NCBI GenBank assembly: GCA_947683625.1
Contig: CANTUR010000929.1
Location: 62,001 to 126,000 of the forward strand
Direction: 5' to 3'
DNA from: Mallotus nudiflorus
Taxonomy: Eukaryota > Streptophyta > Magnoliopsida > Malpighiales > Euphorbiaceae
DNA length: 64,000 bases
Shown here: positions 1 to 11,134 of the stretch, piece by piece
How the letters are laid out: each line of letters starts with the position of its first letter
How positions within the stretch are numbered: the stretch's first letter is position 1
The notes under the pieces: generated by a model
Seen by the model: only the letters and a program-made list of their open reading frames with translations
What the model was told of the DNA's origin: nothing
The model's database searches: none
Program-made: the position numbers and the translations under genes

Positions 1-218
1 ATAGAAAGCATTTTTAACATGATTTTATCATCTTTGTTTGCTACTTTTAAATTAATATTTTTATATAATAATAAAAATTTGTACATATAAATTTTTCTCT
101 ACTATTTTCTAAAATTGTATCTCTTTATTTTTCAAACTTTTTCACACAAATTATTTACTAAATCATTTTATTTTTCAACTCCAATTTTTCTCTTTATTTT
201 TTAAGATAAAAAAAAAAA
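1..218. other. AT-rich flank outside the MULE
   Basis: This stretch lies outside the left inverted repeat of the MULE. It is very AT-rich with pyrimidine-rich runs, and I see no coding signal, RNA gene or repeat. With 32689-33345 it would have been continuous host sequence before the MULE landed. Confidence 0.6.
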
Positions 219-521
219 AGAGAAAAGTAGAGATCAATACCATGTTGTTTGAACTCTAATCACTTTATGACATGTGGTTTGAACCTTAGCAAAGTGGTAC
301 CCTGAGGTTTAAACCATTAGCAAAAAAACCAAAATCTTGCTAACACCATTAATAAATTTGACGTGGCAAAGGGCAATTGCATCTCTTCACTCCAACTTGT
401 GTAAAGCATGGCAAAAAACAGAAAACATGCTAACAACATGTGTTTGATGTGTCAAAAAAAATGGTGGGGGGAAATGGAGATTAAAATCCCAAAAATCCCT
501 AAAATTTTCAATTCATCCAAA
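219..521 (+). repeat. MULE left terminal inverted repeat
   Basis: The reverse complement of this segment aligns with 32444-32688. Strong shared blocks include GAGTGAAGAGATGCAATT, GTACCACTTT, GGTTCAAACCA and GATTAGAGTTCAAA. The outermost 190 bp match best. The inner part (about 413-521) is more diverged but still recognisable around a C-rich or G-rich stretch and a GATGAATT block. Confidence 0.88.
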
Positions 522-641
522 CATTTCCAATTATTTTGATAACTTGAAATCTTTAAATCCCTAAACATCCTTTAAATCTCTTTGTTTAGGAAAATCTAAA
601 TTTTCGTTTGATAAATTAAAGTTTAATTCAAAATAGAAAAG

Positions 642-1157
642 ATGAGTTCGTTATCTCAAAGTAGCAAGACTCTGGCATCACCTATGAAGAAATGTAATTG
701 TGGTTTGCCATCTCTGATGAAGTTATCATCAACTCCAATTAATTATGGAAAAAAATTTCACAGTTGCAGCAAATTTGATCTTACAGATAGGCATGGGTGC
801 AAAAATTTTGAATGGGTTGATAGTGCATATCCAAGAATGGATAATTATGGCGATTTGAATGAATGGGAGTAAGAAGTGATGTGACAAGCAAGAGAAGCAG
901 AGATGAGTGCTGAATTGTCCAAATTGAAGGAGCTATTGAGTATGAATGAGATGGAATTGTGGGCATACAAGAATGAGATAGTTAAGCTAAAATTAGAGTT
1001 GAAAAAGTATAAAGAACAAGAGGGCATGAACTTGAAATTCAAATGTAGTTGTAATAAATTTGTAATGTTATTTTTATTAGTTATTGTTGTGGCATATATT
1101 ATCAATGGATATGGAAAAAGGAACAAATATAGGAAAGGGATTTTGAATTTACCTTAG
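642..1157 (+). pseudogene. GRF-type zinc-finger, coiled-coil, C-terminal membrane protein carried by the MULE (two in-frame stops)
   Basis: The reading frame starts at ATG 642. Residues 18-60 have the GRF zinc-finger pattern: a CNCG motif (C18, C20), then C42 and C53, followed by FEW. A TAA at 870-872 and a TGA at 882-884 interrupt the frame, which continues unchanged from ATG 903. The second part is a Leu/Glu/Lys-rich coiled coil followed by a hydrophobic segment of about 18 residues (FVMLFLLVIVVAYII) and a basic tail ending at 1157. GRF finger plus coiled coil plus C-terminal anchor is a common small plant protein layout. The gene lies inside the MULE inverted repeats and converges on the transposase, as mudrB does to mudrA in maize MuDR. 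It shows no visible homology to MURB, so a helper or captured-gene role is inference. Confidence 0.75.
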
Positions 1158-1381
1158 AATGAAATAAGTGTACTTTATAATTAAAGTGTTTATTAAAATG
1201 CATTAATGAAATTAGTAAGTTGTTTGTTAACTATTTTGTGACTATGTAATGAAAGTTATTGTTTTGTGAAAACAACATTCCCTGTTTATGGTTTATGAAA
1301 CAAACTTTCATAAGTAGCATATTAAAACATCCAATTCTAATATCAATACCAAATAAGAACCATAAAATGAAATAAGCTCCA

Positions 1382-2110
1382 TCATATTGATGTATTGATA
1401 TATAAATATTCAGAATACAAATAACTAATGTTCACCTGAACCAAATACACTTTAAAATAAGCGATGTTCACCTGAACCAAATAGACTTCAAAATAACAAA
1501 AGCTAAGGTGTTCATAATAGTTTACACTATCATAATTTAAATCATTACACATAATTGACATCCCATTTGAAATAACATAATCAATATATTGTGTCGATGG
1601 CCTTTCATTTGCTGCCATTTTTTTCTTTGCAGGTGCAGGTGGAGATGCAAAAGATGCGAGCTGAGATAACCTCTTGAAGTTTTGGTAAGATGAAGGGGGT
1701 ATGTTGAAAGTGGATGCTTGAGGCCTTAGAGGGTATGCTTGAGGCCTTAGAGGCTTGAATTGACCTACATTTGTTTGCAAGGGTAGAAAAAATTTGTTAA
1801 AATTTTTGTATAAGTTCACAAAAAAATATACTAAATATATCTTTACCTTAAAGGGCATAGGTTGACTTGTTGATCTTATAGGACCATTATTGCTTCCACC
1901 ATGCCTTCTAAGAACTATAGTTGGTGTGTGAGATATATGTTTTTCAAGTTGACTTGCTAACCCGACAACACCATCAGCCCATGTCTATTGATAAGCACCA
2001 GTTGGTTACCTTCTTATAGCTCTTATGTGAACACCCTGCATATTAGCATAATTTTTCCAACAATCACATGAGTGACATGGGATTCTTATTATCAATATGA
2101 ATGATAAGTC
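1382..2110 (-). pseudogene. MULE transposase C-terminal tail and 3' region
   Basis: On the minus strand, sequence after the zinc knuckle resembles the low-complexity tails of plant MULE transposases, with Ser/Thr/Gln/Pro-rich stretches around 1860-2030. A further open stretch at 1858-1382 contains two short in-frame duplications: a 21-bp repeat encoding PLRPQAY/PLRPQAS near 1710-1755, and a 36-bp repeat near 1430-1500. Splice-like boundaries are present around 1770-1850, but the exon structure is not certain. In-frame stops occur at the equivalents of 1980-2030. Confidence 0.5.
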
Positions 2111-2149
2111 AACAATCTCATTAAAAAAAAATACATGATTTAAACTAGA

Positions 2150-4725
2150 TGTAATAGTATGTCTTAACAAATTTTTTTGCCTCTACCTTCTTTGCTAAGC
2201 TATTTCACTAGTTATTGATGCTTTCCACCCTCTTACATTATGATCTACTTGTTTAAAATTACCATAAAACACAAAACCACCACTTATCGAAGTGTTATAG
2301 GGGTTTTTAGGCTCATATACAATTCTAATCCTTCTCATTTTAGGTCGACTTGTTAGTTTCCTTATTACATTGGAATGGACATCAGGAAAATCAGTCCTTT
2401 CCCATTCTTCCTTGCTTAGAACACGATATATCATGTGCTTGTACACTGATAAATAGGTAGCTTTTAAGTAATATCGATGAACATAATTTTCAGGTTGCTC
2501 CCTATTTGTCCAAATTTCACATATAGCATGCTTGTAGGGTATTCTTGTTAGGTCCTAATACCTGTAACTACATGTGTTCTTAGATAAATCAATGATATTC
2601 CTTATGTCACCAAAGTCAATTCCGTATCTCCTTTCACCAGCAGGAGTGCAAAAAAAAATCCCTGCTTTCAACCTTAAGCTTCTCTAACATTTCTTAGGCA
2701 TTTAGATAAAGTTCACCTCTATAATTTTTCATTGCAGTTGCCTTAACATATATCCTCTTCATTAACCATCTCCTAATCCATTCTAGCATACTTAATATTG
2801 GCTATCTATTAATATCTAAGTTGAAAGACTCATATATATATATTTTTTTTAATTGCATCACATTTAGTATTAGGAGAGAAAAATGATCGTGCTCACTTTG
2901 AAAGGATCCCTTTGCATCAATCAATCCTAAGCTTTGGCATCAAGCTCTTTAAGTTTATCCTTATGAAACTACTATGTCTTTTAAGTCCCTATGCTTATAG
3001 CTACCCACAATAAATTTTTGTAAATTAAATGCTTATACAACAACTTAAATTTCTCAGTTATATGCTTCACACAATGTTTGTGTTCAACACTAAACATCAT
3101 TTCCTTTAAAGCCTCCACTAGTCCTTAGCATAACAACAATAAACAACAACCACATCAATGATAATTAAAATGATTAAATTGAATATAAATAATTACAACC
3201 CTATTCAGAATTAAATTTAAAAGAAATAAAACAATGTTTAATTACCTTTTGCATATTGGATATAAAAATCCACCCTGTTTCTTAAGGACTTTTAAAATCT
3301 TCAAAGAGTAGATTTAAAATCCATTTCCAAGAAACTTTTTCTTTAATGTCAACATCAACCATTGCAAAAGGAAATATATTTTCATTTCCATCTTGGCCTA
3401 TAGCACATAATAGTTGTCCACCAATTGATGTTTAAGATGGCATCCATCCAATCCAGCAATAGGTCTCAATCTTGAAAAATATCCTTACTTTTGCTACACA
3501 AATCTTATATACATGTAATGAAAACCCATAATCTCATTTGGTCTTCAAGCAATTTCTTCAGCTTGGTCTTGCTCCTCTATCACTTTCTCAAGAGTAGTTT
3601 TCAATTTGACACAACTTCTAGGATTTATCTGCCTTATTATTTCTATATAGTCCCTTAGCATCTTATATTGGTCAACAACATCTCCAAAAATCAGATTCTA
3701 TACTCTTCTTTTAGCTCTATAGCATTTTGAAAGAGATATCTTATGCCCAATTTGTCTCTAAATCTTCTTCTACATTGCATGTACTTCCTAATCAGGATTA
3801 TCTCACAAATCTTCTATGTACTTTTTAGTCAGATATTTAGAAGTAATTATATTATTATTCCATTGCTAAGGGCATGAATTCTTTGGCTTAAAAGTCTTGA
3901 TTTGGAATGTATTACAATCCCTTAGCTTTGAAGAATGTATCATAAAGCAACACCTTTCTTTACATATGGAAAAACCCCTCTTGTTGTTATTATTATTGTT
4001 TAAAGTAAAACTAAAACCTCTCTTAATAGCCCATTCTTATAATCCTTTCTTTAAAACATCTGCACTTGTAAACCTCATCCCCTTATAAAGCTTTGAATCT
4101 TCGAATCTTGAATTCTTATTGAAGTCAACATTGTCTTCATTATGTTCATCATCAAATCCTTTCAAGCTACCTTGGTCATCATCATGTAGTGGTTGCTCAT
4201 TGAGTTCATTCAAATCTTCCTCAGTTAAGTCATTCACATTAACCCTACACCAACATTCTCTGAACCAACTTTCCCTAAACTTCCATCCCCTTCTCCAGTA
4301 CCCTATATACTAGCATTCTCTAAACCAGCATTCCCTAAACCTTCATCCCTATCACCAGCACTTTTGTCCCCAATGCCTCCTAAACTAGTAGAATTCCCAC
4401 CAGTATGAAACATATCATCATCTAATCCTTTATGGTCATATACAATTCACTAAGCTCACCAGAAAATTATTAGTCAGTATCTTCTTCTTCTTCTAAAACC
4501 TTGTAATCACTATCCTCTATATCGATGTCTAATTCACTATTAGCACTTGTCAAATCATTGATCAATTTTCTATTAACTTATCAATATCATAGTCTTCATC
4601 ATTGTCATCATCTACATCGATTAACCTCCTATCTTCTTCTTGTTCAACCTCTCCCTCACTATCCTTAGCACCATCAGCTACCCCCTCTCTGTCCTCTATT
4701 TCCTCACTATAATCAGATGGCATAT
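2150..4725 (-). pseudogene. MULE (MuDR-type) transposase, main body: MuDR DNA-binding, MULE catalytic, SWIM and zinc-knuckle regions
   Basis: Read on the minus strand from 4725. First comes an acidic stretch (4725-4560 and 4237-4110). A MuDR-family N-terminal domain follows with LYKGMRFTSADVLKKG (about 4090-4040). The MULE catalytic core is near 3470-3260, with GLDGCHLK and then, in a shifted frame, GQDGNENIFPFA and GWIFISN. The SWIM region near 2600-2530 keeps DLSKNTCSY and KHAICEIW, but a TAG replaces the expected Trp and the CKH cysteine is now Tyr. A PENYVHRYY segment leads to a degenerate zinc knuckle (2290-2230) in which three Cys positions read Tyr, Phe and Trp while His remains. These features define the MuDRA-like family. 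The frame continues across element 1 at 15989-16395. Confidence 0.85.
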
Positions 4726-4960
4726 TGTAGACACCCAATTTCAGGATGACATGTTATGGATACATCAAAGGAATCCAATGATGAAAATTTCTTCGATGCT
4801 TAATCTTCAAAAAATTCTAAGGGCTTTTAAAGGAAGAATTTAATGTTTTCAAGGACTAAATCGTAAATTTCTTTTTAGGACCTAATTGCAAAATTTAAAT
4901 TTTTTAAAGGGCCTTTTTGTAATTAAATGTTAAAAAAAATTTTGCACGTCAAAATTATGT

Positions 4961-5042
4961 AATTCCGATCGGAATTACAATAATTCCGATAAGGATTGTA
5001 CAATTCCGATCAGAATTGCAAAATCCCGATCGAAATTGAACT
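4961..5042. promoter_or_regulatory. Cluster of degenerate palindromes in the LTR
   Basis: AATTCCGATCGGAATT at 4961-4976 is a perfect 16-bp palindrome. Three further half-diverged versions follow within 70 bp. Equivalent clusters sit in the other LTRs: about 14095-14195, 18318-18445, 26938-27045, 28690-28795, 30895-30990, 43868-43915 and 52475-52555. The position 180-260 bp upstream of the TATA box suggests a dyad protein-binding site, but that is inference. Confidence 0.5.
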
Positions 5043-5219
5043 CTTCTGTTTTCCTATTTCTAATTATTCCAATTTTAAGTGGTTTAAATTTCCTAATTAA
5101 TTCAATCCTAAATTGGTTTAAACTTCCTAATTAATTCAATCTTATTTGGTTCAAAATTCCTAAATACACTTAAGGAATGAGAATCATATTAGGATTAGGG
5201 TTAGGTTTCCTAGTTCCAC

Positions 5220-5228
5220 TATAAAAGG
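5220..5228 (+). promoter_or_regulatory. LTR TATA box (element 1, 5' LTR)
   Basis: TATAAAAGG is followed by a G-run and a purine-rich leader. It is conserved at 14376-14384 in the 3' LTR and, reversed, at 18129-18136, 26758-26765, 28519-28526 and 30712-30719 in element 2 LTRs. This is the probable Pol II promoter of the family. Confidence 0.7.
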
Positions 5229-6863
5229 GGGGCTAAGAAGGAGGAAAAGATGAGGGAGGAAAATAAATAGGGAAGAGCGTGAAAAAGTGGAGAAAAGGAA
5301 AAAAAATAGAGAGAAAGGCGTAGAAAAGAGGGGAGGAGAGAAAGAAAATTGTGTTTTTATTTTTCTTTTATTTACTTTTAATCAAAAATTCTTTTGATTC
5401 ATCAAATAATTCAAAACTCGTGAAGAATTTTTGAAGAAAAGATTCGAAGACTTATCAAGAATGGTGAATCACAAATCTAAGGAGCACCCTAAATCATCCA
5501 TAGGCATATCATATTCTTCTATTCTTCTTTTATTTATTTATTTATTTTTTATATTCTTATTATTTTATCATAATTTATTTATTAATTATTTTTTCTATGA
5601 TGATTTTAGAGGAAAACACATGGTGATCATATAAGGAAGATGAATTTTATTGCAAATCCACATAAGACTATGGATAAAGCCCCGTAAAGACTTAGTTTCT
5701 AGGGTTTTATTTTTTATTTTTATTGTCTTTCCTTTTATTTCATTTTTTATTTTTATTTTTTATTAATTATTGTATGAATTAATATAATAGCCCCAATAGT
5801 GAGAATATTAATAGAATTATGTGTGTGGTTGCATGTTTATTTTAATTAAATTGGTTAGTAAAATTAGGTTTCAATTTGGTAATCATTTAAAATCAATGGG
5901 GGAAGTAAATTAATTTAGGTTGCATGTTAATAAAAATTAGGATTTTCGTAAGGATTAATTTAGTTATTTATTTGATCTTATTTAAATACTTTTTATGTTT
6001 TTTATTTGTTTTTTAGCTTATTTATTGTTTTTGGTCTATTTTGGGCCTTAAGCCCATTTTAGATTTTGATTTGTTTATTTTAGCTCATATCATTTAATAA
6101 TTAATTAAGTTTAATTAATTAAAATATATTTTTAGGTCCATACTTAATTAGATTTTAGGTTAGAAATACCTTTAGGCCCATTTAGTTAATTAGACATAGG
6201 CCCACTTAATTTAATTTAATTAATTTAGACTTAGCTCACTTAATTTAATCCCTTTTTCATAATTTGTAGATTTAAGATCATTATTTAATTAAAACATGTA
6301 GAGTTAAGCCCATTAATTTAAATACTTTCATAACATGTAGAATTAGACCCATTTTTAGAATTAAAATTAGTAGACTTAGGTTCATTTAATTAAAATTAAA
6401 AGGAATTAGGTCTTTTGGTTCAGTTATAATTTAAAACATGTAGACTTAACTCCTTTATTTAAAATCCATGTAGATTAGACTAACTTAGGGGTTATGTGAT
6501 TGAATGCATTATTTACTTATATATTTCATGACTAGTTTTCCTTGGAGTTTATTGTTTTGGGCTTATATGAAATTGCATGTAAATAGAGGATAAGATAGTA
6601 ATTCATAAAGTAATTCTAAATAAACACAAGATTGAAAGAAGTTGGTATTTCATATCTAGAATCTCCTGGTCGTGGTGCTAGCTTTCTTTTAGGGAATCGA
6701 GTACCACCTTTTTTATTTGTCCCAGTTATTACCCTGGGTGGCGACTCCTCATCTCCATGCCATGTCTTTGTGATAGTGGCTAGTGTGTTCCCTAGAGCCC
6801 TGAGCTCAAACAGTGACACGGTTTCTAAAATCTTGGACACACGCTAAACCCCATCATCTACAG

Positions 6864-6881
6864 TGGCGACTCCACTAGGGA
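6864..6881 (+). other. Primer binding site of element 1
   Basis: TGGCGACTCCACTAGGGA begins one base after the 5' LTR end. The leading TGG is complementary to a tRNA CCA end. The same motif flanks LTRs in the other copies (25036-25055 and 50630-50649, reversed). Ogre-type elements are usually described as primed by tRNA-Arg. I could not verify the tRNA here. Confidence 0.8.
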
Positions 6882-7785
6882 TAAGAGATACTGATTCTAC
6901 TTGTGTTCTTTAGAATTATTTTATTAATTATTATTTTATTCTTGCATTCATTTTGCATATCCCTACTAAACCGATGGCATTGGTTTATGACTCTATGATT
7001 CCACTAACTTCATGGGGTTGTAGATTGGCTAACCATCACTCTTAGCCTTAACTCAGTCCAAGAGAGATTACTGGGCTCATCTAACTAGAGCCTGTAACCC
7101 AAGTCCTCAAGAGGGGTAGTCTTCTCTTGAGTTTGCAAAGGATGTTGGGCCCCTCTGACCTTGGCTTGTAACTTAAAGTCTATAAAGGAGGGCATCTTGC
7201 TAAGGGAACCTTGACCTTGTTACTGGACCCTAACCATATATAATGGCTTAGTTATTTCCCTTGGGGTCTACCCAAATTGCTTGTGAATGTTGTCATAAGG
7301 TATTTCTATCTGTAAAGGCCCAAGCCCATACTTTTGAAACCCGTTTAGGTTAATAAAGATTGGGCTAATCTTTTACACCTAGAAATGTTGTTTCTATGCT
7401 TCTATTTTGCTTTGAGAGATTTGGCATACGCGTCGGTCCCTGATATCCCCTGTTGATATTAAGACCAAGACCAAAAATCCTAGGAAAAGAGACTCACCAT
7501 TGAATACGTGTGTGGGAGGAATAAGGTTGGAAGGATGTATGTATACCTAACTTGTTACTTGCTATTTGTTGCATAGCATGTGCATCATGCATACATGCAT
7601 ACATCATACTAACCATTTTTCTTGTAGCTATCATAGATTTTTCCGGGTCTTCCTATGTTTCAATTCAGAAAGGTGGTAGACTGGTGAGAACTGATTCAAG
7701 CCCCCAATTGATCACGAAAGAGATCCTTAGCAAACTGAAAAAAAGCCCCATCAATCTAGCTACTTAACCTGAACAAACTGAAAGA
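6882..7785. other. Element 1 leader between PBS and gag
   Basis: This untranslated leader shows no convincing reading frame. It ends with a long stretch that is conserved, reversed, at 24150-25030 in element 2 and 49800-50630 in copy 3. The conservation marks it as a genuine family leader rather than an insertion. Confidence 0.6.
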
Positions 7786-9330
7786 ATGGAACAACAAGAG
7801 GGAGGAAACTGGACCCTAGAAAATGTCAAAGGAGCACTGATGGATGATATGAGAGCAATGATGCAAGATGAGTTAAGACAAGCTCTAGCGGGACTAATGC
7901 CACCACCTGCTGCTGCTGCACCACCCACCGCGGCCAACCCACCTGTCATGGGTCCATTACCTATTAATAATGGCATGAAACTTGAGGATGTTGAGAGTTA
8001 CATGGTTGAAAAAGTGAAAAAGGAATCACTTGAGCAAGTTCAAGAGCTGGAATCCAAACAGATGAAGGCATTAACTCAGAAGATGTCTAAGATGGAAGAG
8101 TTGATAAATGGGCAAGGCCTAGGATACCCGTTTGACTTTGATGATATGATGCAATTTGAGGAAGACAAGCTACCTAACAAATTCAAAATGCCACAGCTAT
8201 AAAAGTTTGATGGTACTGGGGACCTGAGGATTCATCTCAGTCAATACACAACTACTATGAGTACCACCAAGGCTCCTTTGGTCGTGGTTACTAAGCTATT
8301 TGTGCTATCTTTGGAAGGTATGGCCGTTAACTGGTATCATGGGTTAGAGAAGTCTATCCAAGTAGATTGGAGGGAGTTGTGCATTGCTTTTCTAAAGCAA
8401 TATGACTATAATACTAGACTTGAGATGTCCATAAGAGATCTAGAACTAACCAAGCAAAAACCCAATGAATCATTCTCAGATTTTCTAACTAGGTTCATGA
8501 ATAAGGCGGGAATGATGAAGAACAAACTGGCAAAGAAGGATCAGGTTAGAATGATAGTCTGAAATGTGTCACCTAACCTAGTGGAGAGGTTGCAAATGAT
8601 GAACCCCAAGATATTTATAGACCTTTATGATGACGGGTTATAGGCTGAAGAGATCAAAAATGAGAAAAAGAAGGCTACTAGGAACATCGAAGCAAGAAAC
8701 TACCCAACTGGGGGCATACAACAAGGAAGCACTAGCCGGGTTGTAAGAGTCCATGTTGTTCAACAACCAAGGAGGTTCTTAAATTTTAACCAACCTTTGT
8801 TAAAAGTCCTAGAGTGCCTAATGGAAAAGGGCTTACTTTAACCTTTACCCACTCCAAACCTACCAAATCCAAATATCCCAGGCTATAACCCGAATAAACA
8901 TTGCAAATTCCACCAAAACCTCTAACACTCCACAGATAACTGCATCTACCTTAAACATGAAATCCAAAACCTCATAGACTCTGGAAAATCATAGATCCTG
9001 AAAATCCAAGCACCAGAAGTAATCCTTTCCCAAACTACCGAAACATGCCATCTCCAACAACTATGATGATCAACTCAAGAGTAAACGAGAAAGAAGTGCC
9101 CCCAAAGATGTGGAAAGAGTTGAAGATTTGTTGGGTCAGCCCTCAAGCAAGTTCGACTATAAGGTGTTTTATACTAAACCACCTTCTTTTGACATACCCT
9201 TTGAGTTGATTGTGCCTACAAGATGGGGCAATGAGTTTGATGATGAGAAACTGTAAGACAAGGAAGAAACATGCACAGTAGAGGTACAGAAAGATGAAGT
9301 CATGGAGACAGTTTGCAAGAAAATGCAATA
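7786..9330 (+). pseudogene. gag: Ty3/gypsy-type gag of element 1 (several stops)
   Basis: The start is ATG 7786, giving an N-terminus MEQQEGGNWTLENVKG. A Pro/Ala-rich linker and a coiled-coil segment (about residues 65-110) follow. The retrotransposon gag core comes after a TAA at 8200-8202, with FDGTGD, then WYHGL, WRELCIAFLKQY and NESFSDFLTRF. Further in-frame stops are TGA at 8560-8562, TAG at 8641-8643 and others. Near 8900 a C-x2-H-x4-H-x4-C pattern (CKFHQN, HSTDNC) takes the place of a CCHC knuckle. A conserved C-terminal block (about 9117-9330, in a shifted frame) contains EDLLGQ, FDYKVFYTKPPSFDIPF and EFDDEKL. Gag packages element RNA. No pol follows. Confidence 0.85.
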
Positions 9331-9457
9331 ATAACTATTATGTCAGCCACCTAAAAGACAACCATTATGAGACTCAAAATCCTTCGCATCTAGAATAGGA
9401 AATAAAATTGTCTTATTTAAATAAAATTTTAGTTTCTTTAGAACTTGTTTTATTTTA

Positions 9458-9655
9458 GTGATCGATGATATGAATTATAATTATGCTCACTTATGTAATA
9501 TGCATCCCGATGGTACTACGCATTGTGATATTGATTGCATCTGCATGTTTGACAAAAATTTAATTCAATTAGATTCATTCAGTATGGGTACAAATGTAAA
9601 CTTAAAGAGTAGTCTTATATCACATGACATAACTTCTAAAGAAAGTAAAATCTAA
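9458..9655 (+). pseudogene. Conserved short ORF after gag, unknown function
   Basis: This 65-codon open stretch contains CNMHPDGTTHCDIDCICMFD and IQLDSFSMGTN. Clear relatives occur in element 2 (about 22370-22190, minus) and copy 3 (48021-47779, minus), each followed by a Lys/Glu-rich run. Its start is preceded by a stop, so it may have been part of a longer protein. I do not recognise the family. It could be the remains of the polyprotein linker that once preceded protease or RT. Confidence 0.5.
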
Positions 9656-10795
9656 GGAAAAATAAGAAGAAGAATAAAAAAAAGAAGAAAACAAAGAGAG
9701 AGAAAAAGAAAAAGAACAGTAAGATGAAAAATTAGAGAGAAAATTCAGGATTAATTATAGGAGTTGTAATGAATGTTCTCATTTTTGCCCTAATGAATAA
9801 GTAAAATTGAATTAGGGATTTTTTTCAAATATCGCATATTCGTCTTTATTATATTGCATAAGTATCTGAATGGAAAGACATTATATAATAAAAGCTAAAA
9901 TCATAGCTATGAGATCACTATTTTAGTTGTGTTTCCTTTGTAATTTTCTTTATCAGCCTAGGGTCCCTTTACACCTTGAGAATTCAAATGGCTCAATAAC
10001 TTCCATTGCAGGTCTTGTCCTATAACTATCATCAATCATTGCATTAATATCAAGCTTCATATCCTGCTCAAGAGTTCTTCAAAGTGTAAGTCCAATTGAT
10101 TTCATCATTAAGAACTCACTTCGGTCAATTTTCCCATTCCTCTACACCTCCAATGCATGAGATTGCAACTAATAGGGTTAATAAGTCAAAGGATCAACAA
10201 TAACAGTGAATGAACAGGGTCTTTTGAACATAAAAATGAAAAAAAAATTGCTAGAATAGCATGAATGAATCCAGAATAAAACTGGGGGCAAAATACAACT
10301 CAGGGGGTAAATGGTATCGGCATTCAAAGAGTGAAGATGGATGCTAAAGTGTAAGAGCTAATACCTCAATCATTAACAGTAATAAAAGAAAAGTTCAACA
10401 GTGCATCGGTTAATCACAAGCTCTATTGTAAAGCCATGGACCCTACTTGTTAGCTTAATAATCAGTCTGATGAATCGTATTGGAAGCTTCAACATCAGAA
10501 GTACCAATAGTGAATCATTCAATGCTCAAACTGATAGGCTATTGATAAGTGGCTCTGTTCTAAATAGGAGACCCATTAGGATCATGCACATCATACATAG
10601 CATGCATACACTTGCATACATTTTTAGGAAATACTTGTTTTATATAATAAAAGTCTTTAAGCCTAGGAAATACTGTACAGATACTGTACTACTAACATTT
10701 GAAATTAGTGTTGGAAGAACAAAAAGTAGTTAGAGTATTTGCATGTGAAAATTTTAAAAAAATGAAAATAAGAGGAGTGACACTACCAAGAAGCA

Positions 10796-11134
10796 TTATC
10801 CTGGAAACTTCAAGAGGCTAAATAGGATGCTCAAGCTCCTCAGATTCAATATGAAAGGGAAGAATGCACTCAAAACTTGAGATGAATGCACTCTGAAAAC
10901 TTCTTTGATTATGAAATAAAAACCTTTAACTCCTAAATCTCTTCTTTTGTAGGAAATATTGAGAAGAGAAATGAAGCCCTCTACCATAGCATTAATTAGA
11001 TAAAGCCATAACTTCAACGATGGAGCATCAGACCCTATGATCGGAGACATCATCACCATAAATCTAAAGGGAAGAATGTAAAAATGAAAAAACACTGCAT
11101 TTTGACAAAATTTATTCACTTGCGAATAGACCAT
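10796..11134 (-). pseudogene. Antisense open frame in the internal region of element 1
   Basis: A 112-codon frame starts at ATG 11134 on the strand opposite to the element and begins MVYSQVNKFCQNA. The same start and first 13 residues recur in element 2 on the plus strand near 20430. Related stretches appear at 46120-46570 and on the minus strand at 63995-63455. Tat-lineage elements are known to carry extra antisense ORFs between pol and the 3' LTR, which this resembles by position. No copy is intact over its full length and I do not recognise the protein. Confidence 0.4.

Larger units (their letters stand above)
4726..6862 (+). repeat. Element 1 5' LTR
   Basis: This LTR starts TGTAGACACCCAATTTC and ends CATCATCTACA. 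It holds a TATA box (5220-5228), a purine-rich leader just after it, a cluster of CGATCGG-type palindromes (4961-5042) and repeated GGCCCA/AGCCCA motifs (6030-6400). It differs from the 3' LTR by scattered substitutions and about 40 bp near 5267-5310 that the 3' copy lacks. Confidence 0.93.

Noticed and set aside
210..218. 9-bp target duplication of the MULE
   Set aside because: Both flanks are A-runs (210-218 and 32689-32697), so a match there proves nothing.
869..900. Possible 32-nt intron (GTAAGA to GCAG) that would remove both stops in the GRF gene
   Set aside because: It is far below the minimum plant intron length, so two point mutations are more likely.
6632..6847. 71-codon frame at the LTR end, with relatives at 15746-15973 and 42226-42029 (minus)
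   Set aside because: It recurs only because the LTR recurs. It runs into the LTR terminus, is broken in other LTRs and has no recognisable domain.
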